Assembly: GCF_030733545.1 (NCBI RefSeq)
Contig: NZ_JASHIU010000010.1
Span: 62,001-126,000 of the forward strand
Length of the DNA: 64,000 nucleotides
Source of the DNA: Oceanicaulis sp. MMSF_3324
GTDB lineage: Bacteria > Pseudomonadota > Alphaproteobacteria > Caulobacterales > Maricaulaceae
Direction of reading: 5' to 3'
The notes beneath the pieces were generated by a model. That model ran no database searches. It saw nothing but the letters and a program-made list of their open reading frames with translations, and was not told where the DNA came from. The position numbers and the translations under genes are program-made. Below, one piece after another: positions 25,744-34,062 of the stretch. Each line of letters begins with the position of its first letter. Positions within the stretch are counted from its first letter, which is position 1.

Positions 25744-27393
25744 TTAGTTGGCGTTCGGCAGGACGTAGCCCACTTCCGCGCCCGGCCCCAGGGGCAGTCC
25801 GAGGAAGACCCAGGCCATCGTCATGATGATGCCGGTGATCAAAAGCCAGATCGAATAGGGCAGCATGCTCGCGGTCAGGGACCCGATGCCGAACCCGTCC
25901 ACCCAGCGTCGGCAGAACACCAGCACCAGCGGGAAATAGACCATCAGCGGCGTGATGATGTTGGTTGAGCCGTCGCCCACGCGATAGGCCGCAGTGGCCA
26001 TTTCCGGGCTGACGCCCAGCAGCATCAGCATCGGCACCAGAACCGGCGCCATCAGCGCCCATTTGGCGCTGGCCGAGCCCACGAAGAGGTTCAGCACCGC
26101 CGAGAACAGCACGATCAGGCCCAGCACGACCGGCAGGGGCAGGCCCGACTGCTCGATGGCGTTCGCGCCGTTCACGGCCGTGATGATGCCCAGACGCGAC
26201 TGGTTGAACATTTCCACGAAATAGGCCGCAAAGAAGGCGAGCACGAGATAATAGCCCATATCCTTCATGGCTTCGGCCATCATCGAGACCACGTCGCGAT
26301 GGGTTTTCACCGTGCCGGCCGCCTGGCCATAGGCCACGCCCGCCAGCAGGAAGAGGATCATGAAGCCCGCCACCAGAGACTGGAAGAAGGGCACCAGCGC
26401 GATCGCCGCGCCCTGCCCGGCCTCGAGAGCCGCCTCGTCGAGCAGCGGCACGTCGCCGCCATACATGGACACTGCGCCGCCCGTCACGAGCGCGGGCAGA
26501 TCCACGGTCATGGCGAGCCAGAGGACGCAGACGAACAGGACCGCCCAGAGCGCGCGCCACAGGCCTTTCTTCTCGCCCTCGGTCAGCGGGGCTTCGGGAT
26601 CACTGTCGTCATCCTTCGCATTGGTGGAGGCGCCGCCCGTCCAGGGGCCCAGACGCGGCTCGACAATACGGTCGGTGACGACCCAGATCACCGGCATGAA
26701 GACAAAGGTCATCGCGGCGATGAAGTACCAGTTGCCGACAATGTTCATCGTCCATTCGGGCACCAGAGCGACGACCGAGGCCTCGGTGACGCCGAACAGG
26801 AGGGCATCGAGCTGGCCCGGCAGGAGGTTGGCGGAAAAGCCGCCCGACACGCCGGCGAAAGCGGCCGTAATGCCCGCCACCGGGTGACGGCCCGCAGCGG
26901 CGAAGATCACGCCGGCCAGCGGGATCAGCACCACATAGGCGGCGTCCGCAGCCAGATTGCCCATCATGGCGACCAGCGCCACGGCCGGGGTCAGCAGCAT
27001 TTTCGGCACATCGCGCACCGCAGCGCGCATGGCGGTGCCGAACAGGCCGGCCCGTTCAGCAACGCCCGCGCCCAGCATCACCACCAGCACATAACCCAGC
27101 GGGTGGAAGCCGGTGAAAATATCAGGCATCTCGACCAGAAGGTGTTGCAGGCTGGCGGCGCTCAGAACGCTGCGCGCCTCGACCAGCACGGCGGAGCCGT
27201 CAGGATTGGTCTGGGTCGGGTGCAGGGCCGACAGGCCCATGATCGCGGTCACGGTCGATATGACGACCATGGCGATGATCAGATAGAGGAAAATGAAGGC
27301 CGGGTCCGGAAGTCGGTTGCCGGCCCGCTCAATCAGACCGAGAAATCCGGTCTGGTGTTCGGTCTGCGCAGTATCGCGCCCTTGCTCGCTCAT
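25744..27393 (-). CDS. AbgT family transporter
   Basis: 549 residues from ATG 27393, with GGGGAG four bases ahead; earlier in-frame starts at 27405 and 27411 would contain this ribosome site. About 11-13 transmembrane segments are visible, with the family features RLPDPAFIFLYLI, GNLAADAAYVVLIPL, GGFSANLLPGQLDALL and NLFVGSASAKWALMAPV. E. coli AbgT imports p-aminobenzoyl-glutamate, but several members export sulfonamides; direction and substrate cannot be read from sequence. It stands as a single gene between a terminator and the divergent DNA ligase gene. Confidence 0.9.
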   Translation of the reverse strand: MSEQGRDTAQTEHQTGFLGLIERAGNRLPDPAFIFLYLIIAMVVISTVTAIMGLSALHPTQTNPDGSAVLVEARSVLSAASLQHLLVEMPDIFTGFHPLGYVLVVMLGAGVAERAGLFGTAMRAAVRDVPKMLLTPAVALVAMMGNLAADAAYVVLIPLAGVIFAAAGRHPVAGITAAFAGVSGGFSANLLPGQLDALLFGVTEASVVALVPEWTMNIVGNWYFIAAMTFVFMPVIWVVTDRIVEPRLGPWTGGASTNAKDDDSDPEAPLTEGEKKGLWRALWAVLFVCVLWLAMTVDLPALVTGGAVSMYGGDVPLLDEAALEAGQGAAIALVPFFQSLVAGFMILFLLAGVAYGQAAGTVKTHRDVVSMMAEAMKDMGYYLVLAFFAAYFVEMFNQSRLGIITAVNGANAIEQSGLPLPVVLGLIVLFSAVLNLFVGSASAKWALMAPVLVPMLMLLGVSPEMATAAYRVGDGSTNIITPLMVYFPLVLVFCRRWVDGFGIGSLTASMLPYSIWLLITGIIMTMAWVFLGLPLGPGAEVGYVLPNAN

Positions 27394-27562
27394 GATGCTC
27401 CCCATCACCACAGCGGCTCTTATCGGTGAGCGCGCCGTAAACTTTACATGGCAACAGGGATACAGGCATGAGGGGCAAACGAAAACCCAAAGCGACTGGG
27501 GTTATCAGCGCGCCTGCGCCCTTGGGCGGCAATCTGGTGCGCGTATCCTATATGCTCAGACC

Positions 27563-29179
27563 ATGGAAAGCTTCGCCGCCCTTCTGGACCGCTTATCGTA
27601 CACGCCCCAGCGCAATGGAAAGCTGCGCCTGCTGGTCGAGCATTTTCGCGCCACGCCCGATCCGGACCGCGGCTATGCCCTGGCGGCGTTGACCGGCGCG
27701 TTCGATTTCAAGACCGCCAAGGCCGCCGCCATCCGGCAGCTCGTCAGCGAGCGGGTCGATCCGGTCTTGTTTGAACTGTCCTATGACTATGTGGGCGATC
27801 TGGCGGAGACCGCAGCGCTGATCTGGCCGCAACGCCATGGCGCCAATCGCTCCCCTGATCTTGTCGAAGTGATTGATGGCCTGATGAGCGTCTCTCGCGC
27901 TGGCGCGCCCGCTTTGATCGAGAGCTGGCTGGATGCGCTGGACGCCCAGGGGCGTTGGGCGCTGTTGAAACTGGTCACCGGCGGCCTGCGGGTCGGGGTG
28001 TCCGCCCGGCTCGCCAAGACCGCGCTCGCCCGCTTCGGTGATGTCGATGTCACTGAAATCGAAGAGCTCTGGCACGGCCTGGAGCCCCCCTATGAACCCC
28101 TCTTCGCCTGGCTGGAGGGCAAGGCCGACAAACCGGTCAACGCCGCCAAGGCGCCCTTCCGCCCGGTCATGCTGGCCCATCCGGTGGAAGAGGGCGGGCT
28201 GGAGGCGCTGGACCCATCCGATTTCATCGCCGAATACAAATGGGATGGAATCCGCATTCAGGCGGTGAGCGAAGAGGGCGTGCGCCGGCTTTACACCCGG
28301 ACCGGGGACGACATTTCCCATACCTTCCCCGATGTCCTGGCGGCGCTTGAGTTTGAAGGCGCCATCGATGGGGAATTGCTGATCCGCACGCCCGACGGCG
28401 AGGTCGCTCCGTTTTCTGATCTTCAGCAAAGGCTCAATCGCAAGACGGTCTCCAAGGCGATGATGACCCGGCTGCCGGCCTTCATCCGGGCCTATGACAT
28501 TCTGGTCGACGGAGGCGAAGACCTGCGTCGCGAGCCCTTGATGGACCGCCGGGCGCGACTGACAGCGCTGGTCGCGCGCACGCCCTCCGACCGGATCGAC
28601 CTGTCAGACACTATCGATTTCAAGCAATGGAGCGCGCTCGATGCTTTGCGCGCCGATCCGCCTCACGCCCATGCCGAGGGCGTAATGATCAAGCACCGCG
28701 ACAGCACCTATCAGGCCGGACGCCCCAAAGGCCCGTGGTGGAAATACAAACGCGATCCCTTCCTGGTGGACGCCGTGCTGATGTACGCCCAGCGCGGGCA
28801 CGGCAAGCGCTCGAGCTTCTATTCCGACTTCACCTTCGGCGTCTGGCGCGAGGAAGACGGCGAGCAGGTGCTCGCGCCGGTCGGCAAGGCCTATTTCGGC
28901 TTCACCGATGACGAGCTTAAACAGCTCGACAAGTTTGTGCGCGACAACACGGTTGATCGCTTCGGTCCGGTGCGCGCGGTGAAGGCGCGTCCCGATTTCG
29001 GACTGGTGCTGGAGATCGCCTTTGAAGGGCTCAACCGTTCGCCCCGGCACAAGTCCGGCATCGCCATGCGCTTTCCGCGCATTCACCGGATCCGCTGGGA
29101 TAAGCCGGCCGGCGAGGCGGACTGGCTCACAAGCCTTCACACGCTCTTGGCGGAACGGTTCGACCGTCCCGTGAATTAA
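27563..29179 (+). CDS. ATP-dependent DNA ligase (ligase-associated repair type)
   Basis: 538 residues from ATG 27563, chosen because the protein then opens with MESFAALLDRLSYTPQRNGKLRLL, the usual start of this ligase family. The N-terminal DNA-binding domain covers about 1-190. The adenylation domain contains the nucleophilic Lys226 in EYKWDGIR, then DGELL, GVMIKHRDSTYQAGRPKGPWWKYK. The C-terminal OB-fold follows (KAYFGFTD to RFPRIHRIRWDKPA). It seals nicks using ATP, alongside the essential NAD-dependent ligase of the cell. It is the namesake of the four-component repair set seen from 16.4 kb. Confidence 0.92.
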   Translation: MESFAALLDRLSYTPQRNGKLRLLVEHFRATPDPDRGYALAALTGAFDFKTAKAAAIRQLVSERVDPVLFELSYDYVGDLAETAALIWPQRHGANRSPDLVEVIDGLMSVSRAGAPALIESWLDALDAQGRWALLKLVTGGLRVGVSARLAKTALARFGDVDVTEIEELWHGLEPPYEPLFAWLEGKADKPVNAAKAPFRPVMLAHPVEEGGLEALDPSDFIAEYKWDGIRIQAVSEEGVRRLYTRTGDDISHTFPDVLAALEFEGAIDGELLIRTPDGEVAPFSDLQQRLNRKTVSKAMMTRLPAFIRAYDILVDGGEDLRREPLMDRRARLTALVARTPSDRIDLSDTIDFKQWSALDALRADPPHAHAEGVMIKHRDSTYQAGRPKGPWWKYKRDPFLVDAVLMYAQRGHGKRSSFYSDFTFGVWREEDGEQVLAPVGKAYFGFTDDELKQLDKFVRDNTVDRFGPVRAVKARPDFGLVLEIAFEGLNRSPRHKSGIAMRFPRIHRIRWDKPAGEADWLTSLHTLLAERFDRPVN

Positions 29180-29228
29180 TGCTATCGGATTTGCATAGTA
29201 GATTTGACCTTCAGGGGACTTGCCGGAC

Positions 29229-30065
29229 ATGAGCACGACGACCGCCGCGATCGATTTCGAGCGCGCTCAGGAATACATCACCACCATCGGCCTGCAGATG
29301 GTCATGAATGTGGGCATGGCTGCGATCATCCTGATCGTCGGCTTCATGATCGCCGGCGCAGTCGGTCGGACCATCCGCACCATTCCCGACCGCAATCCCA
29401 AGATGGACCCCACGATTGCGAGTTTCTTCGCATCGATCGCCAAATATGGCGTACTCGCTGTCGTCCTGATCGCGGTCCTGACCCGCTTCGGCGTCGAGAC
29501 GACCTCGCTGGTGGCCGCTCTGGGCGCCATGACCCTGGCCATCGGTCTCGCCCTTCAGGGCACGCTGTCGAACGTGGCGGCGGGCGTCATGATCATCTTC
29601 TTCCGCCCCTACAAGATCGGCGACTATGTCGAGATCGCGAACACCTCAGGGTCGGTCAAGGACATCACCCTGTTCTATACCGAGCTCAACACTCCCGATA
29701 ACAAGCAGATCATCGTGCCCAACGGTCAGTCCTGGGGCGATGTGATCACCAATTATTCCGCCTATCCAACCCGCCGGTGCGACTTTGTCTTCTCCGCCAG
29801 CTATGACGATGACATCGACAAGGTCATCGGCGTGCTGCGCTCTACCTTCGAGGCCGATGAGCGCGTGATGAAGGAGCCAGCCCTGTTCGTGGAAGTGAAG
29901 GCGCATGGCGCCTCTAGCGTGGACTATGTGGTGCGCGCCTGGTGCCAGGCCTCGGACTATTGGGCGCTGCATTTCGACATGAACAAGAAGGTCAAGATCG
30001 CCTTCGACAGCAACGACATCGAGATCCCGTATCCGCATCAGGTGGAAATCCACAAGGACAACTGA
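29229..30065 (+). CDS. mscS: Small-conductance mechanosensitive channel (MscS family)
   Basis: 278 residues, the length of E. coli MscS. ATG 29229 is favoured; the TTG at 29220 lies too close to the GGGGA tract. Three N-terminal helices are present, the third being the pore helix with glycine/alanine packing (AALGAMTLAIGLALQGTLSNVAAG). It is followed by the conserved IIFFRPYKIGDYVEI of the beta-domain and IIVPNGQSWGDVITNYS. It opens under hypo-osmotic membrane tension to release solutes. The DUF6460 gene 41 bases downstream and on the same strand is probably co-transcribed. Confidence 0.93.
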   Translation: MSTTTAAIDFERAQEYITTIGLQMVMNVGMAAIILIVGFMIAGAVGRTIRTIPDRNPKMDPTIASFFASIAKYGVLAVVLIAVLTRFGVETTSLVAALGAMTLAIGLALQGTLSNVAAGVMIIFFRPYKIGDYVEIANTSGSVKDITLFYTELNTPDNKQIIVPNGQSWGDVITNYSAYPTRRCDFVFSASYDDDIDKVIGVLRSTFEADERVMKEPALFVEVKAHGASSVDYVVRAWCQASDYWALHFDMNKKVKIAFDSNDIEIPYPHQVEIHKDN

Positions 30066-30106
30066 TCGCCGCGATACGGCCTTAATTGCATGAGAGACAG
30101 ACGATC

Positions 30107-30418
30107 ATGAGTGATCAGACCCCGCAATCAACCGGACGCAAGTCCGTGCTCCAGCGCGTGTTGAGCGTGCGGTTCGCCGATCTCATGATCGTCTTTCTCC
30201 TGTGTGTTCTCGTAGGGCTGGTCCTGGCGGTGTTCCAGGTCGATCCGGCTGATCTGTGGGTCGATTTCTTCCAGACCGTGGGAGACGCCTGGGCGTCGTT
30301 CTTTGACTCCATCGGCGCCTCCTTGCGCTGGGCCCTGCGCTATTTCTTCCTGGGCGCGGTGATCGTCCTGCCGATCTGGTTGGCCGTGCACCTGATCCGC
30401 GCATTTACCAAGCGCTAA
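30107..30418 (+). CDS. DUF6460 small membrane protein
   Basis: 103 residues from ATG 30107; the frame extends back to a TTG at 30086 without a better ribosome site. Two hydrophobic helices lie near 26-44 and 78-96. The second, within LRWALRYFFLGAVIVLPIWLAVHLI, matches what I recall of the short DUF6460 domain of alphaproteobacteria. An amphipathic Trp/Phe-rich segment (DLWVDFFQTVGDAWASFFDSIG) lies between them. Function is unknown. Position after the MscS gene hints at an envelope-tension context, but that is only an inference. Confidence 0.7.
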   Translation: MSDQTPQSTGRKSVLQRVLSVRFADLMIVFLLCVLVGLVLAVFQVDPADLWVDFFQTVGDAWASFFDSIGASLRWALRYFFLGAVIVLPIWLAVHLIRAFTKR

Positions 30419-30495
30419 CAGCTTTCGCAGCCGGGCTAAGACAATCTCCACCTCTTGCCGCTACACAGGTCTGACCAACCTGTGAGGGATATTCC

Positions 30496-31308
30496 GTGGC
30501 GGCTGAGCTCGACATCGATTTTGGCGACGAAACACCAGCGGGCGACAGCCTGGACTGGAAACAGCGTGCGGTCATTGTCTGTGACCCCACGCCCTTTTCC
30601 CGCCGTCTGACCGTCGACATTCTCCGCTATGCGGGCGCCGAACGCATCCAGACCTGTTCGACGCCGGAATCCGCCATATGGTTCGCCGAAAACGCTGATC
30701 AGTCCGTCATGGTGGTGGATTGGCGCGATGATCGCCTGGACGCCGCCCAGACCGTGCGCAAGCTGCGCCGAGCCAAGGCCGAGGTGAACCGCACCCCAAC
30801 CCTGATCCTGTCCACCAAGAACACCTTGCTGGATATCGAAGCCGCCCGTGATGCCGGCGCAGACACGCTGGCCCTGCGCCCCGTCTCCCCGCGCGGGGTG
30901 ACCGAACGGTTGACCGAAATCACCCAGCGGCCTCGCTCCTTCATCAAGACCGCCAATTACAGCGGCCCGGACCGCCGGGTGCGCAGTGCGGACGGCACGG
31001 GCACGTATAAACGCGACCGGGATGTGGCCGAAGGCAAGACGACGCCGTTGCAGGCGGCGCGCGCCCAGGCCCAGTCGATCATCTTTTCCATGCTGCGTCG
31101 GGGCGATGAACTGTCCGCCCGGATCGGTCGGTCGCTGGAACGTTTCCTGGGCAGCGTCGAAACCCTGGGTGATCGCGAACGCGAGATCATCCAGCTGCAC
31201 CGCGCCTCGCTGGGGCGGCTCGCCGATCTGCAAGGCGAATCCCGCGAAGAGCGCATGGAAGTGGTGACAGGGCTCGAAACCCTGGTGCGCCGCAGACTGC
31301 GTGACTGA
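30496..31308 (+). CDS. Atypical response-regulator receiver protein with C-terminal helical region
   Basis: 270 residues from GTG 30496, with GAGGGA upstream. A CheY-like receiver covers about 24-145: AVIVCDPTPFSRR (a single acidic Asp30 where two are usual), phospho-acceptor Asp75 in VVDWRDDR, Lys108 in LSTKNT, and RPVSP. The linker contains YSGPDRRVR, a motif seen after receivers in several alphaproteobacterial regulators. The C-terminal part (about 180-270) is helical and Arg/Glu-rich with no DNA-binding or enzymatic domain recognised. No histidine kinase is adjacent, so it probably relays or scaffolds. Output unknown. Confidence 0.78.
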   Translation: MAAELDIDFGDETPAGDSLDWKQRAVIVCDPTPFSRRLTVDILRYAGAERIQTCSTPESAIWFAENADQSVMVVDWRDDRLDAAQTVRKLRRAKAEVNRTPTLILSTKNTLLDIEAARDAGADTLALRPVSPRGVTERLTEITQRPRSFIKTANYSGPDRRVRSADGTGTYKRDRDVAEGKTTPLQAARAQAQSIIFSMLRRGDELSARIGRSLERFLGSVETLGDREREIIQLHRASLGRLADLQGESREERMEVVTGLETLVRRRLRD

Positions 31309-31349
31309 CCGGCTGGAAAGCGCGTCCGCTTACCACTACAAACGCTCCC

Positions 31350-31862
31350 ATGAGCGATACCCTGCAAGACAAACTCGACACCCTGGCCGGCCTTCTGGTC
31401 GATGGCAGTCCGCATGCGCTGGCGCTGGGCATGAAGCTGGTGCGGGTCAGCCCGGGCGAAGCGGTCATCCGCGCGCCCTATCAGGCTGAATCGATCGGCG
31501 ACCCCGAGACCGGCGTGATGCATGGCGGCGTGGTGACCGCCCTGCTCGACCATGCCTGCGGCACAGCCGCCTTCGCGGGGCTCGGCGGGGACCAGGCGGT
31601 CGCCACCCTCGATCTGCGCCTCGACTATATGCGACCCGCCAAGCCGGGCTGCGATGTGGTCGCCGAGGCCAAGACCATCAAGGTGTCCGGCCTGATCGCC
31701 TTTGTCAGCGCCATCGCCCATGACGGCGATGAAAACGATCCCGTGGCCACAGCCCACGCCGCCTTCATGGTGACCCGAGCCAGCCAGGCCGCGGCGGAAC
31801 GCGCGCGCGCCGAGGTGGAGCAGCATATGGCGAACGACAAAGCCGGAGGCGCATCGTCATGA
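31350..31862 (+). CDS. PaaI-family hotdog thioesterase
   Basis: 170 residues with one hotdog domain. The catalytic-site motif is VMHGGVVTALLDHACGTAAF, followed by VATLDLRLDYMRPA, both standard for the PaaI/4-hydroxybenzoyl-CoA thioesterase-like family that hydrolyses acyl-CoA. The C-terminal 30 residues are a charged helical tail (AAAERARAEVEQHM). It overlaps the next hotdog gene by ATGA, implying coupled translation and perhaps a heteromeric enzyme. The acyl substrate is unknown. Confidence 0.9.
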   Translation: MSDTLQDKLDTLAGLLVDGSPHALALGMKLVRVSPGEAVIRAPYQAESIGDPETGVMHGGVVTALLDHACGTAAFAGLGGDQAVATLDLRLDYMRPAKPGCDVVAEAKTIKVSGLIAFVSAIAHDGDENDPVATAHAAFMVTRASQAAAERARAEVEQHMANDKAGGASS

Positions 31863-32272
31863 ATGAGCGTCTGCAAAAGCTCCAGTCGAGCCCTTATGTC
31901 TCCCGCATGGGCGTCAGGTTTGACGACCATGGCGACGAGCTGACGGCCATCCTGCCCTATGATGAGTGGTTGATCGGCAATCCGCTGATCCCGGCGCTCC
32001 ATGGCGGCGCCATTGGCGCGTTCATGGAAATCACCGCATCCGCCGGCCTTCTCGCCTTCACCGATCTCGCCACCCTGCCCAAACCGATCGATGTGGCCGT
32101 GGACTATCTGCGTCCGGGCAAACCCCAGGATGTCTATGCCCGCGCCTCCATCACGCGACAGGGGTCACGCGTCGCCAATGTGCGCGTGGACGCCTGGCAA
32201 GAGCGTCGCGCCGCCCCCATCGCCAATCTGCACGGCCATTTCCTGATCAAACCCATCAAGTCGAACGGCTAG
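31859..32272 (+). CDS. PaaI-family hotdog thioesterase, second of tandem pair
   Basis: 137 residues, starting in the ATGA overlap with the preceding hotdog gene. The motif here is ALHGGAIGAFMEITASAGLLAF, with Glu where the first protein has Asp, then IDVAVDYLRPGKP. The two proteins are homologous but clearly diverged, so they are old paralogues rather than a recent duplication. Hotdog proteins work as dimers or tetramers, and the coupling suggests they may assemble together. A strong terminator follows. Confidence 0.88.
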   Translation: MNERLQKLQSSPYVSRMGVRFDDHGDELTAILPYDEWLIGNPLIPALHGGAIGAFMEITASAGLLAFTDLATLPKPIDVAVDYLRPGKPQDVYARASITRQGSRVANVRVDAWQERRAAPIANLHGHFLIKPIKSNG

Positions 32273-32305
32273 CCGCTTTCACGCTTCAGCCCCATGACGC
32301 ACAAA

Positions 32306-32337
32306 AAACGCCCCGCCGGGAGACCGGCGGGGCGTTT
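32306..32337. terminator. Strong hairpin terminator
   Basis: AAACGCCCCGCCGG pairs perfectly with CCGGCGGGGCGTTT around GAGA. It serves the hotdog pair on the plus strand and the UrcA gene on the minus strand. Confidence 0.9.
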
Positions 32338-32362
32338 CATGTTCCGGAAATGGAGCGTGCGA

Positions 32363-32671
32363 CTAGCGCACTTCAGCCGCCATCTCGATCACACCGTTGG
32401 CGCGCGCCACAGCAATGTTGAGCTGGGATTCGCCAGCGCGACGCGCTTCAGCAACGCATTCACGCGCCACACGTTGTTCGGCCAGCGAACGAGCGGAATG
32501 AACATCGCAAACATCACGCGCCGCCAGGCGGATACGCTCACGCAGGGCGTCCAGACGCTCGACATTGGTCAGATCGGACGGACGGAATTCAATTTCAACG
32601 GTCTCGACAGATTGAGCGGAGGCGGCGCCGGTCAGGGCGGCGGCGATCAGGGCGACAGCAACAAAACGCAT
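32363..32671 (-). CDS. UrcA family protein
   Basis: 102 residues; AAGGA lies eight bases before ATG 32671. The signal peptide MRFVAVALIAAALTGAASA is cut before QSV. The mature part has the UrcA pattern: a beta strand (VEIEFRPSDLTN), then ERIRLAARDVC and a second Cys in VARECVAEA, expected to form a disulfide, then the Ala-rich NIAVARAN. UrcA proteins are small periplasmic proteins common in Caulobacterales/Sphingomonadales relatives; their role is unknown. A second UrcA-type gene lies about 280 bases upstream on the same strand, behind its own terminator. Confidence 0.85.
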   Translation of the reverse strand: MRFVAVALIAAALTGAASAQSVETVEIEFRPSDLTNVERLDALRERIRLAARDVCDVHSARSLAEQRVARECVAEARRAGESQLNIAVARANGVIEMAAEVR

Positions 32672-32955
32672 CGGGGAAATCCTTGCTTCATATGCGAACC
32701 ACTATCTTGGCGGCTCGTCGTTCCAACCAGGCCGGTTGATCCCGGCGAGGTAGGTTTTGACAGGATCATGCGACAGCCATGTGACGACTGCGCTCATGCT
32801 GGTGCAGGTCTGACCTGCAAGAATGCATACCAAAGCAACGCTTCTCCAATGTCTCCAGCAACAAGAAATCCCCCGCTCATCAGAATGAGCGGGGGCCAGG
32901 GGGACAGCCTCGTGAGCAAGAAGGCTGTTGTTGCTTTGATTCGGATTTGGCGGAT
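32672..32955. other. Intergenic region between two UrcA genes
   Basis: About 280 bases without a convincing gene. It contains the terminator of the upstream UrcA gene at 32870-32895 and presumably the promoter of the downstream one, but no clear -35/-10 pair or repeat was recognised. Confidence 0.6.
32870..32895 (-). terminator. Hairpin after the second UrcA-type gene
   Basis: CCCCCGCTCAT pairs with ATGAGCGGGGG around CAGA. On the minus strand it is followed by ATTTCTTGTT, an imperfect T-tract. It lies 60 bases past the stop at 32956. Confidence 0.75.
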
Positions 32956-33306
32956 TTATTGAGCGGCTTCCGCTGAGTTCACAACCGCCTGCGCATAGCT
33001 GCGGGACACCTGACGCGCCTCGGCGACCCGAACTTCTAGTTGTTCAATGGCTTCGCCATAGGCGTTCTCAATGCAACGCCGCGTATCCTGGCTGAAGCGC
33101 GCCGTCAAATGACCATTTGTGAGACAGACGGAACGCGCCGCGCTCGCGATCTGACCCCGGACCTGCTGAACGCCTTCATCGGTCAAAAGTAGTTCGTTAG
33201 CGTAATTGACGGATTCGGTTTCTTCGACACGAGGCTCACTCGCGTCAGAAACCGTGCTGAGCGAGAGACCTGCGGCGCTGACGAGCATAACGGTGAGGAT
33301 GGACAT
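32956..33306 (-). CDS. UrcA family protein, diverged
   Basis: 116 residues from ATG 33306, fixed by AGGAGA seven bases ahead; an in-frame upstream ATG would place eight extra residues before the signal peptide. MSILTVMLVSAAGLSLSTVSDAS is the signal segment. VNYANELLLTDEGVQQVRGQIASAARSVC and a second Cys in DTRRCIENAYGEAIEQL follow the UrcA layout of the neighbouring protein, with a longer C-terminal helix. Base composition is lower in GC than the neighbours. Function is unknown. Confidence 0.78.
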   Translation of the reverse strand: MSILTVMLVSAAGLSLSTVSDASEPRVEETESVNYANELLLTDEGVQQVRGQIASAARSVCLTNGHLTARFSQDTRRCIENAYGEAIEQLEVRVAEARQVSRSYAQAVVNSAEAAQ

Positions 33307-33444
33307 GAGATATTCTCCTAATTCGACCATAAGAGACGGAGCCGCTCTCTGCTGGAGCCGGTATCAGCCTCTGATCCGAACGCTAGGACAGCTCACCTAA
33401 CCGCACGCTGTCGGTCAGGTGAGACTTTTGTCATGCTGGAGACA

Positions 33445-33603
33445 TCAAGCCTTGTGACGTTGAGAGGCGCAGCGCCGGGAACAGTATTTGACGCTCTCCC
33501 AGTTGCGTTCCCATTTTTTGCGCCAAGCAAACGGGCGCTGACAAACCGGGCAGGTTTTCTGAGGCAAATCCGCCTTGCGTCGACGGGGCCCAGGACCGCT
33601 CAT
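33445..33603 (-). CDS. DUF2256 small zinc-ribbon-like protein
   Basis: A 52-residue gene easily missed because of its size. It starts at ATG 33603 in an ATGA overlap with the DCC-family gene. The sequence contains [20 protein letters not shown] and YCSRRC, i.e. two CxxC/CxxxC-type pairs with a conserved Trp-rich centre, which is the whole DUF2256 family pattern. Four Cys suggest a zinc ribbon. DUF2256 genes are often found near photolyase/cryptochrome-like and flavoprotein genes; here a renalase-like flavoprotein is divergent from the pair. Function is unknown. Confidence 0.88.
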   Translation of the reverse strand: MSGPGPRRRKADLPQKTCPVCQRPFAWRKKWERNWESVKYCSRRCASQRHKA

Positions 33604-34022
33604 GACGCGCTCTGCGGCATCAGCCAGCGCACAAGGCGCTGCAGATAGGGCCTTATAGGCAGGAAGAACCGATACAGAACCTCACCGATCCAGACAAAGG
33701 GCGGCAGCCCACCGATCACGCCCAGCCACCGCCATCCCGGCGTGGCGCGCCACAGCGCTGCGAACGCGGCGGCGCCAGAGCGCAGCCGCCCGGTCTCGTC
33801 GCGCACATGAAAGCGCTTGAGCGCCGCTTCACAGGACACGCCCTCGGGAGAGGCTGCATCCTGGGTTAGATCCGTGAACAGAGCATCAGAGCCGCGCTTG
33901 CGGTAATATCCGATCTCGGCGCGGCACATCGGGCAGTCGCCATCGTAATACACCTCGACAGATGCAGTTGGGACTGCATCATCAGGGGTGGATTCACCGG
34001 CTTTTGAACTTTCTGGCTCCAT
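33600..34022 (-). CDS. DCC-family thiol-disulfide oxidoreductase (DUF393)
   Basis: 140 residues. The family-defining motif YYDGDCPMC (a CxxC redox site within the DxxCxxC pattern) lies at about 25-33. A helical membrane-leaning C-terminus with [26 protein letters not shown] follows. The first 20 residues are a non-conserved polar tail, and the ribosome site before ATG 34022 (AGGAT) is very close, so the start is uncertain. It overlaps the DUF2256 gene by ATGA. Only 40 bases separate it from the divergent flavoprotein gene, so the two likely share a control region. Confidence 0.85.
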   Translation of the reverse strand: MEPESSKAGESTPDDAVPTASVEVYYDGDCPMCRAEIGYYRKRGSDALFTDLTQDAASPEGVSCEAALKRFHVRDETGRLRSGAAAFAALWRATPGWRWLGVIGGLPPFVWIGEVLYRFFLPIRPYLQRLVRWLMPQSAS

Positions 34023-34062
34023 ATCCTAACAACAAATAGACCACAGACATGGGGATGACAGG

